NCBI RefSeq assembly: GCF_034313965.1
Contig: NZ_JAVIWQ010000002.1
Span: 2,914,001-2,978,000 of the forward strand
Length of the DNA: 64,000 bases
From: Herbaspirillum sp. RTI4
Lineage (GTDB): Bacteria; Pseudomonadota; Gammaproteobacteria; Burkholderiales; Burkholderiaceae_D
Reading direction: 5' to 3'
The notes below the pieces were generated by a model, which searched no databases, was not told where the DNA came from, and saw nothing but the letters and a program-made list of their open reading frames with translations. The translations under genes were made by a program, and so were the position numbers. Numbering within the stretch: position 1 is the first letter of the stretch; every line of letters begins with the position of its first letter. Shown piece by piece: positions 45,160-53,729 of this stretch.

Positions 45160-45879
45160 ATGAGCGATCTCTATAGCCTTTATAAGTTTTACCGAATTAC
45201 CCCACATTTTCTGAAATCGCTTGTGAATAATACGCTGTGGTGTGCAGCCACGGAAACCCTCAATGACCCATTTGATTGTCAAATTCATTTACTCAAATTA
45301 CTCACTGATGCTCAAGCACTAGCGGTGAGTCCGATAAAGGAAAAATTGAGTCATGCGTTAGGTAAAGATAAAAAACCAATCATAGAAAAAATAACGCAAA
45401 AATTAAAATCTGTTGGTGTGTGTGCATTTTCAATACAGGGAGACCACCCACTGATGTGGTCGCATTATGCTGACGGCCACAAAGGGGTCTGTTTGCGCTA
45501 TGAATTCCCAAGTTTTTTTTTTGAAATGAAAAAAAATATACTTCTTGGTTGTGACAACGTCACATACAGCAAAAATCGCCTAACTGAACAGTTTGAAAAA
45601 GGATTTATTTTTAACGACCTTTCAAAATTTACGACGGTTTATTTGACATCAAAAGATAAACCTTGGGAATACGAAAATGAATTCAGAATACTCAGCCATT
45701 CACCCGGCCCACTTAAACTGCCAATGGGCTATTTGACACAGGTTTGTTTTGGCTTACGAACTCCAGAAGAGGATATCGAGCTTGTGAAAAAGTTGGCAAC
45801 GCAGTTTGCGGGAATCCACAAATTTCATCAGATGAAGCACGGCCCTGACGACTTTGGCCTTCAGATACGTCAAATCTAA
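45160..45879 (+). CDS. DUF2971-family protein, AT-rich
   Basis: 239 aa. LYKFYRI near the start, LWCAATETLNDPFDCQI, FSIQGDHPLMWSHYADGHKGVCLRYEF and DKPWEYENEFRI are the DUF2971 marks. Function unknown; members are scattered, often in variable regions. The AT-rich base composition differs sharply from hpaI just upstream, which suggests recent transfer. It starts 54 bp after hpaI, so it may be read from the hpa transcript. Confidence 0.85.
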   Translation: MSDLYSLYKFYRITPHFLKSLVNNTLWCAATETLNDPFDCQIHLLKLLTDAQALAVSPIKEKLSHALGKDKKPIIEKITQKLKSVGVCAFSIQGDHPLMWSHYADGHKGVCLRYEFPSFFFEMKKNILLGCDNVTYSKNRLTEQFEKGFIFNDLSKFTTVYLTSKDKPWEYENEFRILSHSPGPLKLPMGYLTQVCFGLRTPEEDIELVKKLATQFAGIHKFHQMKHGPDDFGLQIRQI

Positions 45880-45980
45880 CGACCATCTTGAAAGCATTTT
45901 CCACTCGATTTTTGAATTCCCGATCCCCCAGCACATGAAGTAAAACAAAAAATCATCGCCGATTCTTCGCGCTACCCATG

Positions 45981-47168
45981 CTACTTTCTCCGCATCATCA
46001 ACAACGCCACCACAATCGCCACAGCTGCAATCACGGCAGAAATAACACCAAGTGACTCCAGCCCGAAATGGCGAATGCCTAAGCCGCCAAAGACGGCTCC
46101 CAAACCGGTACCGGCATTGGCGGCAGAAATGTTCATGGAAGCCGCCAGCGCCTTCGATTGGGTGGCGGCTTGCATGACTCTCACCTGACAGATGGGAAAC
46201 AGGGCCGTATAAGCGACGCCCCAGGCGATCAACGCCACCACCAGCCATGCGTGGTTGGAGGCTGCCGGTACGGCGACCAGCATCCCGGCGGCCAGTAGCA
46301 GCAGGAACAAGACCGTCGAGCCCAGCGGGCTGCGATCCACAACCCGGCCACCGATATAGTTACCGACCATCCCGGCGGCACCGAATCCCATCAGCCACCA
46401 GCCCACTTGATTGGCGGGTATGCCGGCAATCCGTTCCAGCGTGTCCGCCAGATACGTATAGGCGGTAAACATGGCGGTGAACGTCAGTACCGAGAGCGCC
46501 ACTTGCGCCAGAAACCGCGGCTGCTTGAGCAATTGCGACTGCTGCTCGCCCGCTTCGCGTTGCGGGACAGGCAATTGGGGCATGTATTTCTGAATCAGCC
46601 CGGCCAGCAACAGTGACAGGACGGCCAGTATCCAGAACGTCCCGCGCCAGCCTATGGCATCCGAGGCGAGCGTGCCGATGGGAATACCAAACACCAAAGC
46701 CGCGGAAATCCCCAGATAGACCTGGGAAACGGCCCGACCGCCCTGCCCGGGTGCCGCTAATTGGCCGGCGGTTTCGCTGGCAGTGCCCCAGAAAACGGGC
46801 AGCATCAGTGCCGGAATGAAACGGGCCAGCGCCAGTACCCAAATCGAGGGGGACAGCGCTGCCAGGACGTTCGATCCAAAAAATACCAGAAGGATGAAGG
46901 TGAATAATTTTTTGCGTTCGATATGCGCCAGTTTGGCGGTCAGAAACGGCCCGAACAGCATCACGGTGAAGGCGAACAGGGTCACCAGCTGTCCTGCGGC
47001 CGAAATGGAGATGTTGAGGTCTTTGGCCAGCGCTGGCAGCAGGCCCAGAATCATGTATTCGGTGGTGACAATGACGAAGGCGGCGACGGCCATGATGCCG
47101 ATGGGGAGGCCTGAGTGCGATCGGGTTTGCGCTGATGTGGCGTCCGCTATTCGAGTTGATGTTTGCAT
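45981..47168 (-). CDS. MFS transporter, DHA1 type (AraJ/SotB-like)
   Basis: 395 aa, 12 membrane helices. IVTTEYMILGLLPALAKDLNIS and TAKLAHIERKKLFTFILLVFFGSNVL are the family openings. It is probably an efflux carrier for sugars, drugs or metabolites. It is divergent from a LysR regulator 111 bp away, which is the likely controller. Substrate is unknown. Confidence 0.88.
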   Translation of the reverse strand: MQTSTRIADATSAQTRSHSGLPIGIMAVAAFVIVTTEYMILGLLPALAKDLNISISAAGQLVTLFAFTVMLFGPFLTAKLAHIERKKLFTFILLVFFGSNVLAALSPSIWVLALARFIPALMLPVFWGTASETAGQLAAPGQGGRAVSQVYLGISAALVFGIPIGTLASDAIGWRGTFWILAVLSLLLAGLIQKYMPQLPVPQREAGEQQSQLLKQPRFLAQVALSVLTFTAMFTAYTYLADTLERIAGIPANQVGWWLMGFGAAGMVGNYIGGRVVDRSPLGSTVLFLLLLAAGMLVAVPAASNHAWLVVALIAWGVAYTALFPICQVRVMQAATQSKALAASMNISAANAGTGLGAVFGGLGIRHFGLESLGVISAVIAAVAIVVALLMMRRK

Positions 47169-47279
47169 GCGTTTTGCCGGTGAATTGATAAGGCACGAGC
47201 TTAATGCAGAAATTAATTCTCATTGGCGGTATAAAATAACAACTATAGCGAATTATTTTCATCAATAGGAATTCCCCCC

Positions 47280-48221
47280 ATGTATTCATCTGAGCGATTG
47301 AAGGGCATCGATGTGTTTGTCTGCGTTGCCGATTTGGGCAGTTTTACTGCGGCGGCAGAGCACATGAACCTGACGAGTTCAGCGATCAGCAAGGGCATCG
47401 CACGTCTGGAAAGCCGCTTGCAAACGCGCTTGTTTCAGCGGACTACGCGCCGCCTCTCGCTCACAGACGCAGGGACGACGTTTTATCGCACCTGCACCGC
47501 CGTGCTGGCCGATCTGGAAGAAGCGGAATCGTCCATGAATGCCGAAAATGCCGAACCGCGCGGCAGAGTTCGTATCGACCTGCCGGCATCGTATGGCCGT
47601 TTGCACGCGCTGCCGGTGATTCTCCGGTTTGTCGAGGATCATGCTTTGCTCATGCCGCACATTTCGTTTTCTGACCGCTTTATCGATCCTGTGGCGGAAG
47701 GCATTGATATTGTGGTGCGCATCGGCGGCTCGGATGCCTGGCCGCGCACCTTGGGGCATCGTCATCTGGGGAACGAGCGTCTGATTTTTTGTGCCTCCCC
47801 TGCCTACCTTAAAAAACATGGTGAGCCGCTCAGCGAGGACGACCTGGAGCAGCATAGTTGCGTGGTCTATGGCCGGGGGGATGGTATGGTCAATCCCTGG
47901 CATTTTTCCGGGGCGGCGCAGGGAGATACCGAGCGCCGGGTTTTTCCGGGACGGATTGCCGTGGGCGACGGCGAGGGTCAGGTCATCGCGATTACGGCGG
48001 GACATGGCATCGCGCAATTGCCCATGTGGCTGGTCAAGCGCGGACTGGAGGACGGTTCATTGGTGGAAGTTCTGCCGCATCTGGCAACGGAGGGACTGCC
48101 GATGAATCTGGTGTGGCTCAACAGCCGTCAGGCGTTGCCCAAAGTCCGTATTTTGCTGGAGGAGCTGGGGCGGTGCTTGACGCCGTCAGGGAGTCGGGCA
48201 ATGACTGATTCAGTGTCTTGA
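47280..48221 (+). CDS. LysR-family transcriptional regulator
   Basis: 313 aa. The N-terminal winged helix is LGSFTAAAEHMNLTSSAISKGIARLESRL, with FQRTTRRLSLTDAG, then the inducer-binding domain (residues ~92-300). AGGAATT precedes the ATG. Divergent from the DHA1-type transporter, so it probably controls it and itself from the shared 111-bp region. The effector is unknown. Confidence 0.92.
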   Translation: MYSSERLKGIDVFVCVADLGSFTAAAEHMNLTSSAISKGIARLESRLQTRLFQRTTRRLSLTDAGTTFYRTCTAVLADLEEAESSMNAENAEPRGRVRIDLPASYGRLHALPVILRFVEDHALLMPHISFSDRFIDPVAEGIDIVVRIGGSDAWPRTLGHRHLGNERLIFCASPAYLKKHGEPLSEDDLEQHSCVVYGRGDGMVNPWHFSGAAQGDTERRVFPGRIAVGDGEGQVIAITAGHGIAQLPMWLVKRGLEDGSLVEVLPHLATEGLPMNLVWLNSRQALPKVRILLEELGRCLTPSGSRAMTDSVS

Positions 48222-48280
48222 GTGGGGGCAAGCTGAGGATAAGCAGCGCCGCCGCCGCAAGTACGGCGGACATCTCTCCC

Positions 48281-49063
48281 TTAAGCTTGCGCCGCCTGCC
48301 GCGCCTTGCCGATACCGAGGTAAGTTTCAATCACTTTCGGATCGTTCGCCAGATCGCTGGCTTTGCCTTCCAGCACCAGACTACCGGTTTCGATGACGTA
48401 GCCGTAATCCGATACTTGCAAAGCAGCGCGGGCATTTTGCTCGATCAGTAAGGTAGCGACGCCGGTTTCGCGCAAGCCGGAAATGATGTTGAAAATTTCC
48501 TTGACGATCAGCGGTGCAAGACCAAGGCTGGGTTCGTCCAGCATCAGCAGACGCGGCTTGCCCATCAGCGCCCGTCCGATTGCCAGCATTTGCCGCTCGC
48601 CACCCGACATCGTGCCGGCCAGTTGTTCGCGCCGGTCTTTGAGACGGGGAAAGAGGCGGTAGACGTTGTCCAGCTCGCCCAGATAATCTTTGTCGCGTTC
48701 GCGATAGCGGCGAAAACTGCCTAGCTGCAAATTGTCTTGCACCGACATGTCGGCAAACAATTCGCGCGTTTCCGGCACCAGCGCGATGCCGGCCTGCACG
48801 CGCTCTTCCACATCCAGTGCATTCACCGCTTGCCCCTCAAAGCGGATCTCGCCGCTGCTGGGCAACATGCCGATGATGGAGTTAAGCAGAGTTGATTTGC
48901 CCGCGCCGTTGGGGCCGATCACGCTGACGATGCTGCCAGTGGCAACCCGGATGGAAATAGCGCTGATGGCTTCGACTTTGCCATAGCAGACGCGCAGCTT
49001 GTCTACGGTGAGGACGGGTGTACTCGTTGGCGTGCTTGTAAGTGTGCTCATGGGTGTGTTCAT
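48281..49063 (-). CDS. LIV-type ABC transporter ATP-binding protein (LivF-like)
   Basis: 260 aa. GPNGAGKSTLLNS (Walker A), LVPETRELFADM (LivF pattern around the Q-loop), TMSGGERQMLAIGRALM (signature) and LLMLDEPSLGLAPL (Walker B) are complete. ATG 49063 lies one base after the stop of the fusion gene, with a GGGGGG-rich RBS. It is the second ATPase of the LivH/LivM/LivG/LivF system. The Ser/Thr/Pro repeat near its N-terminus (STLTSTPTSTPVL) is unusual. Confidence 0.9.
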   Translation of the reverse strand: MNTPMSTLTSTPTSTPVLTVDKLRVCYGKVEAISAISIRVATGSIVSVIGPNGAGKSTLLNSIIGMLPSSGEIRFEGQAVNALDVEERVQAGIALVPETRELFADMSVQDNLQLGSFRRYRERDKDYLGELDNVYRLFPRLKDRREQLAGTMSGGERQMLAIGRALMGKPRLLMLDEPSLGLAPLIVKEIFNIISGLRETGVATLLIEQNARAALQVSDYGYVIETGSLVLEGKASDLANDPKVIETYLGIGKARQAAQA

Positions 49064-49064
49064 C

Positions 49065-50867
49065 CTAGTCAATCCCCCCTAAATAGGCTTCGAGAACAAC
49101 CGGGTCGTTTTGCACTTGTTCAGGCGTGCCTTCGGAAATCTTGGTGCCGAATTCCATGACCACCAGATGATCCGTCAGTCCCATCACGAAATCCATGTCG
49201 TGCTCCACCAGCAGGATGCTCATGCCTTCGCTGCGCAATTGCCGCAGCAGATCGGCCAGCGCGAGTTTTTCTTTGTAGCGCAAACCGGCGGCCGGTTCGT
49301 CGAGCAGCAGCAGCACAGGATCGCTGCACAGCGCCCGCGCGATTTCCAGAATCCGTTGCTGACCCAGCGCCAGCGATCCGGCTTCGACGTGCAGGTAATC
49401 ACCCAGACCGACGCGCCGCAGGTGGAATTCCGCTTCCTGCAACAAGGCGCGTTCCTGCTTGCGGTCGAGCTTGAACATCGCGGCAGCGACATTCTTCAGG
49501 TGATTGCGTCCGGTACGCAAATGCGCGCCGATAGCGACGTTTTCGAGTACCGACATGGTCGGCAGCAATTGCACATGCTGGAAAGTCCGTCCCAGTCCGC
49601 GCGCCACGATTTGCCGCGCCCCCAGCCGATCGATAGAAGCGCCGTTGAACATGATCTGACCGGCGGTGATGTCGAGCACGCCGCTGATCAGGTTGAACAT
49701 GGTCGATTTGCCGGCACCGTTAGGGCCGATGAGGCCGATGATATCGCCCGCTTTCAACTGGAAGCTGACGTCGTTGACAGCAACCAGTCCGCCGAAAGTT
49801 TTTCTGGCCTTGACCACGTCCAGAATGAGTTCACCGGCTTGCGGTTTTTGTCGGGCAGACAGCGGTTCCACATCGCCGGTAATGACTTGCTGCTGGCTCG
49901 CTGGCTTCAATCGCTGCGGTAGAAAGCGCTGGACTGACTGTGCCAGAAAGGGCCAGATGCCTTCCTGCGCGAATTGCAAAATCAGAATCAGGATCAGGCC
50001 ATAGACGATGATTTCAATATTGCCGTTAGCGCCCAGCAAACTCGGCAGCCATACCTGCAATTTGTCTTGCAACAGCGTCATGATGACCGCGCCGAGAACG
50101 CCGCCCCAGACATAGCCTGCGCCGCCGATGACGGCCATCATCAGATACTGAATCCCCATGTTGATGCCGAAGGGCGTCGGATTAACTGCGCGCTGAAAAT
50201 GCGCGTACAGCCATCCGGAAAGCGCCGCAAACAAGGCGGCCAGCACGAACACGGTGATTTTGTAGTGGGCAGTATTGACGCCCATTGCCTCGGCCATCGA
50301 GGTGCCGCCTTTGAGCGCACGCAGTGCGCGTCCGGCACGGGAGTCGAGCAGATTGGAGGACACCCAGACCGCGCTCAGTACAAAGAACAAGATGAGATAA
50401 TAAATCGAGCGGCCGCTGTCGAGCACGATGCCGAAAAAGGAGATCGGTTCAATGCCGGAAAGGCCGTCATATTTGCCCAGCCATTCCATGTTGCCGAACA
50501 GGTAGTACAGCGACAAACCCCAGGCCAGCGTGGCCAGCGGCAGATAGTGGCCGGACATGCGCATCGTGATTAAACCGATGGCGTAGGCGCAGACGCCGGT
50601 AATCAGCAGTCCGGCCAGCAAACCTATCCAGGACGATAAGCCGAAGTGCGAACTCAGATAACCGGTGGCATACGCACCCAGACCGACGAACGCGGCCTGG
50701 CCGAAGGAAGTCAGGCCGCCGATACCGGTCAGCAGCACCAGCCCGATGCAGACGATGCTGTACAGACCGATGTAATTGGCTTGCGTGACCCAGAAATTGG
50801 GAACAGGAAGCAGCGGCAGCAGTGCCGCCGCGAGTACCAAGAGAAGAATGCCGGGGCGTTTCAACAT
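49065..50867 (-). CDS. LivM-LivG fusion: ABC permease with attached ATPase
   Basis: 600 aa. Residues ~1-310 are a LivM permease (GIGGLTSFGQAAFVGLGAYATGYL, GHYLPLATLAWGLSLYYLFG and GGAGYVWGGVLGAVIMTLL). A ~40-residue linker follows, and residues ~350-600 are a LivG ATPase with GPNGAGKSTMFNLISG, LALGQQRILEIARAL in place of LSGGQ, LLLLDEPAAGL and LLVEHDMDFVMGL. The fused form is found in several proteobacterial aromatic or amide transporters. It overlaps livH by one base. Confidence 0.92.
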   Translation of the reverse strand: MLKRPGILLLVLAAALLPLLPVPNFWVTQANYIGLYSIVCIGLVLLTGIGGLTSFGQAAFVGLGAYATGYLSSHFGLSSWIGLLAGLLITGVCAYAIGLITMRMSGHYLPLATLAWGLSLYYLFGNMEWLGKYDGLSGIEPISFFGIVLDSGRSIYYLILFFVLSAVWVSSNLLDSRAGRALRALKGGTSMAEAMGVNTAHYKITVFVLAALFAALSGWLYAHFQRAVNPTPFGINMGIQYLMMAVIGGAGYVWGGVLGAVIMTLLQDKLQVWLPSLLGANGNIEIIVYGLILILILQFAQEGIWPFLAQSVQRFLPQRLKPASQQQVITGDVEPLSARQKPQAGELILDVVKARKTFGGLVAVNDVSFQLKAGDIIGLIGPNGAGKSTMFNLISGVLDITAGQIMFNGASIDRLGARQIVARGLGRTFQHVQLLPTMSVLENVAIGAHLRTGRNHLKNVAAAMFKLDRKQERALLQEAEFHLRRVGLGDYLHVEAGSLALGQQRILEIARALCSDPVLLLLDEPAAGLRYKEKLALADLLRQLRSEGMSILLVEHDMDFVMGLTDHLVVMEFGTKISEGTPEQVQNDPVVLEAYLGGID

Positions 50868-51904
50868 TATTCATCCCCCCCTTGATGCGGGCTGTTCATG
50901 GAGCGCCAGAGCAGGATGGGAATGATGATGGTGAACACGATGACTTCCTTATATTCGCTAGCCCAGAATGAGGAAAACGATTCCAGCAGGCCGACCACTA
51001 AAGCGCCGACTGCCGCCAGCGGATAACTGAGCAGACCGCCCAGAATCGCGCCGACGAAACCCTTGAGTCCGATCAGAAAGCCGGAGTCGTAATAGATGGC
51101 GGTGGTGGGAACAATCAGGATGCCGGACAAGGAGCCGATAAACGCAGCGAACAGCAGCGACAGTTTGCCGGCCATGGTGGTAGAGATGCCCATCAGTCGC
51201 GCGCCGACGCGGTTCATTGCGGTGGCTTTCAAGGCCTTGCCGTAGAGGGTGTAGCTGAAGAACAGCGCCAGCGTCAGAATCAGCAACAGCGAAACGGAGA
51301 GGATGACGATGCTCTGCCCGCTGATCTGCATCGGGCCGACAGCGAACGAAACATCCAGATACGGCGTCACGCGTGATCCTTCTGGCCCGAAGAAGAGCAA
51401 GCCCATGCCGGTCATCATGAAATGCACACCGACCGAGATAATCAGCAGGATCAGTACTTTGGCATTGGCCAGCCGCTGATAAGCCAGCCGATAAATCATC
51501 GGTCCCATCGGCGTGACGACGGCAATGGCGAGCGCGGCTTGCACCAGCAGCGGCCAATGACGCGGGGCGGCCCAGCACACCAGCGCGACAATTGCCAGCG
51601 GCAATAGCAATTTCTGCAGCAGCATTGTGGGAATGCTACGCGTGCCTCCCAGTCGCAGCGCGGCGGCCAGATCGAGCGCGGTCGTCAACACGGCCATCGC
51701 GGCCAGCAACCAGACCGTGCCGGGTATCGTGCCGGCTTGCAACGCGACCAGCGTCAGCGCGCCGAACGAGACGAATTCGCCTTGCGGCAAAAAAATAATG
51801 CGCGTGACGGAAAAAACCAGCACCAGCGCCAGCGATACCAGCGCATAAATCGCGCCGCTGGTAATGCCGTCTTGCGTCAGGATCGTGAAAATAGAAAAGT
51901 CCAT
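50867..51904 (-). CDS. LIV-type ABC transporter permease (LivH-like)
   Basis: 345 aa. [39 protein letters not shown] opens the protein as in LivH, and [31 protein letters not shown] closes the permease core. It starts the operon livH-livMG-livF. No periplasmic binding protein is encoded in the operon or within the window next to it. The regulatory region upstream is shared with a HpaR-like gene. Confidence 0.92.
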   Translation of the reverse strand: MDFSIFTILTQDGITSGAIYALVSLALVLVFSVTRIIFLPQGEFVSFGALTLVALQAGTIPGTVWLLAAMAVLTTALDLAAALRLGGTRSIPTMLLQKLLLPLAIVALVCWAAPRHWPLLVQAALAIAVVTPMGPMIYRLAYQRLANAKVLILLIISVGVHFMMTGMGLLFFGPEGSRVTPYLDVSFAVGPMQISGQSIVILSVSLLLILTLALFFSYTLYGKALKATAMNRVGARLMGISTTMAGKLSLLFAAFIGSLSGILIVPTTAIYYDSGFLIGLKGFVGAILGGLLSYPLAAVGALVVGLLESFSSFWASEYKEVIVFTIIIPILLWRSMNSPHQGGDE

Positions 51905-52202
51905 CGCCCTTAGCCCTCAGATCTGGAGTCGTGCGCCGGGGCGCTGATACGGGATGGAGGGATGCGGCCGCACAAGGGCAGCCGTGAACAGGCGTGGCAA
52001 ATCATAGGTCTCCTCGGGCAAGGTGGCATCGACGCGGCACCTTGCAATGTCATTTATTTTGATTGTGGCGAACCGGCCTACCCATGTGAGTGATTAGGCC
52101 GGTGCGACTTGCCTGTCACTTGCACTTGCTGAGGGAACATCTACTTAAGCTACTGCGCGACGCTTACTCAGAAACCCCTTAGCAAAAGGCGCATATATTT
52201 AT

Positions 52203-52246
52203 TAATATGTTAAGTATTAATGTAACATGTTCAATAGTGCTGTCAA
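52203..52246 (-). promoter_or_regulatory. Promoter and operators of the ABC transporter operon
   Basis: On the minus strand TTGACA (52246-52241), a 16-bp spacer and TACATT (52224-52219) form a promoter. GAACATGTTAC overlaps the spacer and AACATATTA (52211-52203) covers the expected start. The words and placement copy those of the hpaG promoter, so the HpaR-like regulator at 52360 probably binds here. The 455-bp gap 51905-52359 holds no gene. Confidence 0.6.
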
Positions 52247-52359
52247 GTACAATCTAGACGGCTTTTTTGCAATCCAGCAGGATTGCCGATTGCGATAATT
52301 TGCGCAATGTTTAATTGCAGATCGCGGCATTATTCACACTCACTATCTCCGCCCCAGCC

Positions 52360-52872
52360 ATGAGCAATAAATTCCAACACCGAAACCTGCCGATGCTGCT
52401 ATTGCAGTCGCGTGAATCGGTCATGCGTTATTTTCGCAAGAGTCTGAAACTGCAGGGCCTGACCGAGCAACAATGGCGCGTCATTCGCGTGCTCAATGAA
52501 TTCGGCGAACTGGAAACCGGCAAAATTGCGGAAGAAACCTGCATCATCGCACCCAGCCTGAGCGGCGTGCTGGAACGGATGGAACGGGACGATCTGATCG
52601 TGCGCCACCGGCTTTCCAGCGACCAGCGCAAGGTCTTCGTCGATCTGACTCCGCGCAGCCGGGAACTGGTCAGCAATATCAGCCGCTCGATTGATGTCCA
52701 GTACGAAGAGCTGGAACGCGAACTCGGGCAAGAACGTCTGCTGTCGATTTACTCCCTGCTCGACCAGTTGATTGCCCTGCCCGATCCTGCCGAAACCAAA
52801 GTCGTGCGGACCAGAATGGCGGTAAAACCAGCGCAAAAAACAATCGCAGACAAAGCCCGGCCCAAAAAATAA
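52360..52872 (+). CDS. MarR-family repressor, HpaR paralog
   Basis: 170 aa. HRNLPMLLLQSRESVMRYFRKSL, GLTEQQWRVIRVL and APSLSGVLERMERDDLIVRHRLSSDQRK are clearly homologous to HpaR at 38081-38647, with the strongest match in the first 100 residues. It is divergent from the LIV-type operon and shares its promoter region. A regulator of HPA-like aromatic uptake is the likely role; the ligand is unknown. ATG 52360 matches the start of HpaR; an upstream frame is open to 52315. Confidence 0.88.
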   Translation: MSNKFQHRNLPMLLLQSRESVMRYFRKSLKLQGLTEQQWRVIRVLNEFGELETGKIAEETCIIAPSLSGVLERMERDDLIVRHRLSSDQRKVFVDLTPRSRELVSNISRSIDVQYEELERELGQERLLSIYSLLDQLIALPDPAETKVVRTRMAVKPAQKTIADKARPKK

Positions 52873-52922
52873 AGCGCCAGCGGGTTTTATCCGGTTGACG
52901 CTTTTAGTAAGGCCGGTACCGT

Positions 52923-53033
52923 TTATTGCGCCGAAGCAGCAAAAACCCGCAGACGATGGCCATCCGGGTCCAGTGCCACGAAGGTATCGCCGAAATCCAG
53001 CAAGCATATTCCAGAGAATATCCAATAGACGAA
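52923..53033 (-). pseudogene. 3' remnant of a VOC/glyoxalase-fold gene
   Basis: Read on the minus strand, the frame ending in TAA at 52923-52925 gives LDFGDTFVALDPDGHRLRVF and then AASAQ, the typical C-terminal strand of vicinal-oxygen-chelate proteins, including the metal-ligand region. Upstream in the same frame a stop appears within ~37 codons and no start exists. The rest of the gene is gone. In E. coli the related regulator NemR controls gloA, another VOC enzyme, so the neighbour fits. Confidence 0.5.
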
Positions 53034-53044
53034 TGTTGACCCGC

Positions 53045-53063
53045 ATTAGACGACTGGTCTAAT
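53045..53063. promoter_or_regulatory. NemR-like operator overlapping the -35 of the TetR gene
   Basis: ATTAGAC-GACTG-GTCTAAT, a perfect 7-bp-arm palindrome close to the NemR box TAGACC-N4-GGTCTA. Its left arm supplies the -35 (TTAGAC), and TATAGT at 53070-53075 is a good -10 with an 18-bp spacer. Confidence 0.7.
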
Positions 53064-53081
53064 TCCATGTATAGTGTCTGC

Positions 53082-53729
53082 ATGGCAACTGAATACAAAG
53101 ACATCCGGCAGCACATTCTCGACACCGGCAAAACCATCATCATCGGCAAAGGCTTTGCCGCGGTTGGGCTGAACGAAATCCTGTCCACCGCCGGCGTACC
53201 CAAAGGCTCCTTCTACCATTACTTCAAATCGAAGGAATTATTTGGCGAAGCGCTGCTGGAAAGCTACATGGCCGACTATCTGGCCGGATTAGCCCTGCGC
53301 CTGAATCAAGCCGATGCTACAGCGGCCCAGCGACTGATGGCGTACTGGGACAACTGGATCAGCAGCGAAGACAACGACTACGCCGCCTGCCAATGCCTGG
53401 TGGTCAAGCTCAGCGGCGAAGTCTCCGACATGTCCGAACCGATGCGCGCGGCCCTGCTGCGCGGCACCGATCTGATCGTCGAACGGCTGGCCGATGCCAT
53501 CCGTGACGGGATTGCCGACGGCTCGCTGCAAAACCCGCTCGATGCCACGCTGGACGCCACCCCTACCGCACTCACCCTCTATCAAATGTGGCTGGGCGCC
53601 GCACTGCTCACCAAACTCCGACGCGAACCCAGCGCGCTGGAAAACGCCCGGCTCGCCACTCTGCGCTTGCTCAATTTGCACAACTGGCCCGCTCTGCAAG
53701 CCAACGACATTCTCTCAAAGGAAATCTGA
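53082..53729 (+). CDS. TetR-family repressor, NemR-like
   Basis: 215 aa. DIRQHILDTGKTIIIGKGFAAVGLNEILSTAGVPKGSFYHYFKSKELFGEALL is the DNA-binding domain. Cys in YAACQCLVVKL lies where NemR-like sensors carry reactive Cys. The -10 box at 53070-53075 predicts a transcript that starts at or next to ATG 53082, so the mRNA is probably leaderless; ATG 53067 would lie upstream of the start site. The stop overlaps the next ATG (TGATG). Confidence 0.9.
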   Translation: MATEYKDIRQHILDTGKTIIIGKGFAAVGLNEILSTAGVPKGSFYHYFKSKELFGEALLESYMADYLAGLALRLNQADATAAQRLMAYWDNWISSEDNDYAACQCLVVKLSGEVSDMSEPMRAALLRGTDLIVERLADAIRDGIADGSLQNPLDATLDATPTALTLYQMWLGAALLTKLRREPSALENARLATLRLLNLHNWPALQANDILSKEI

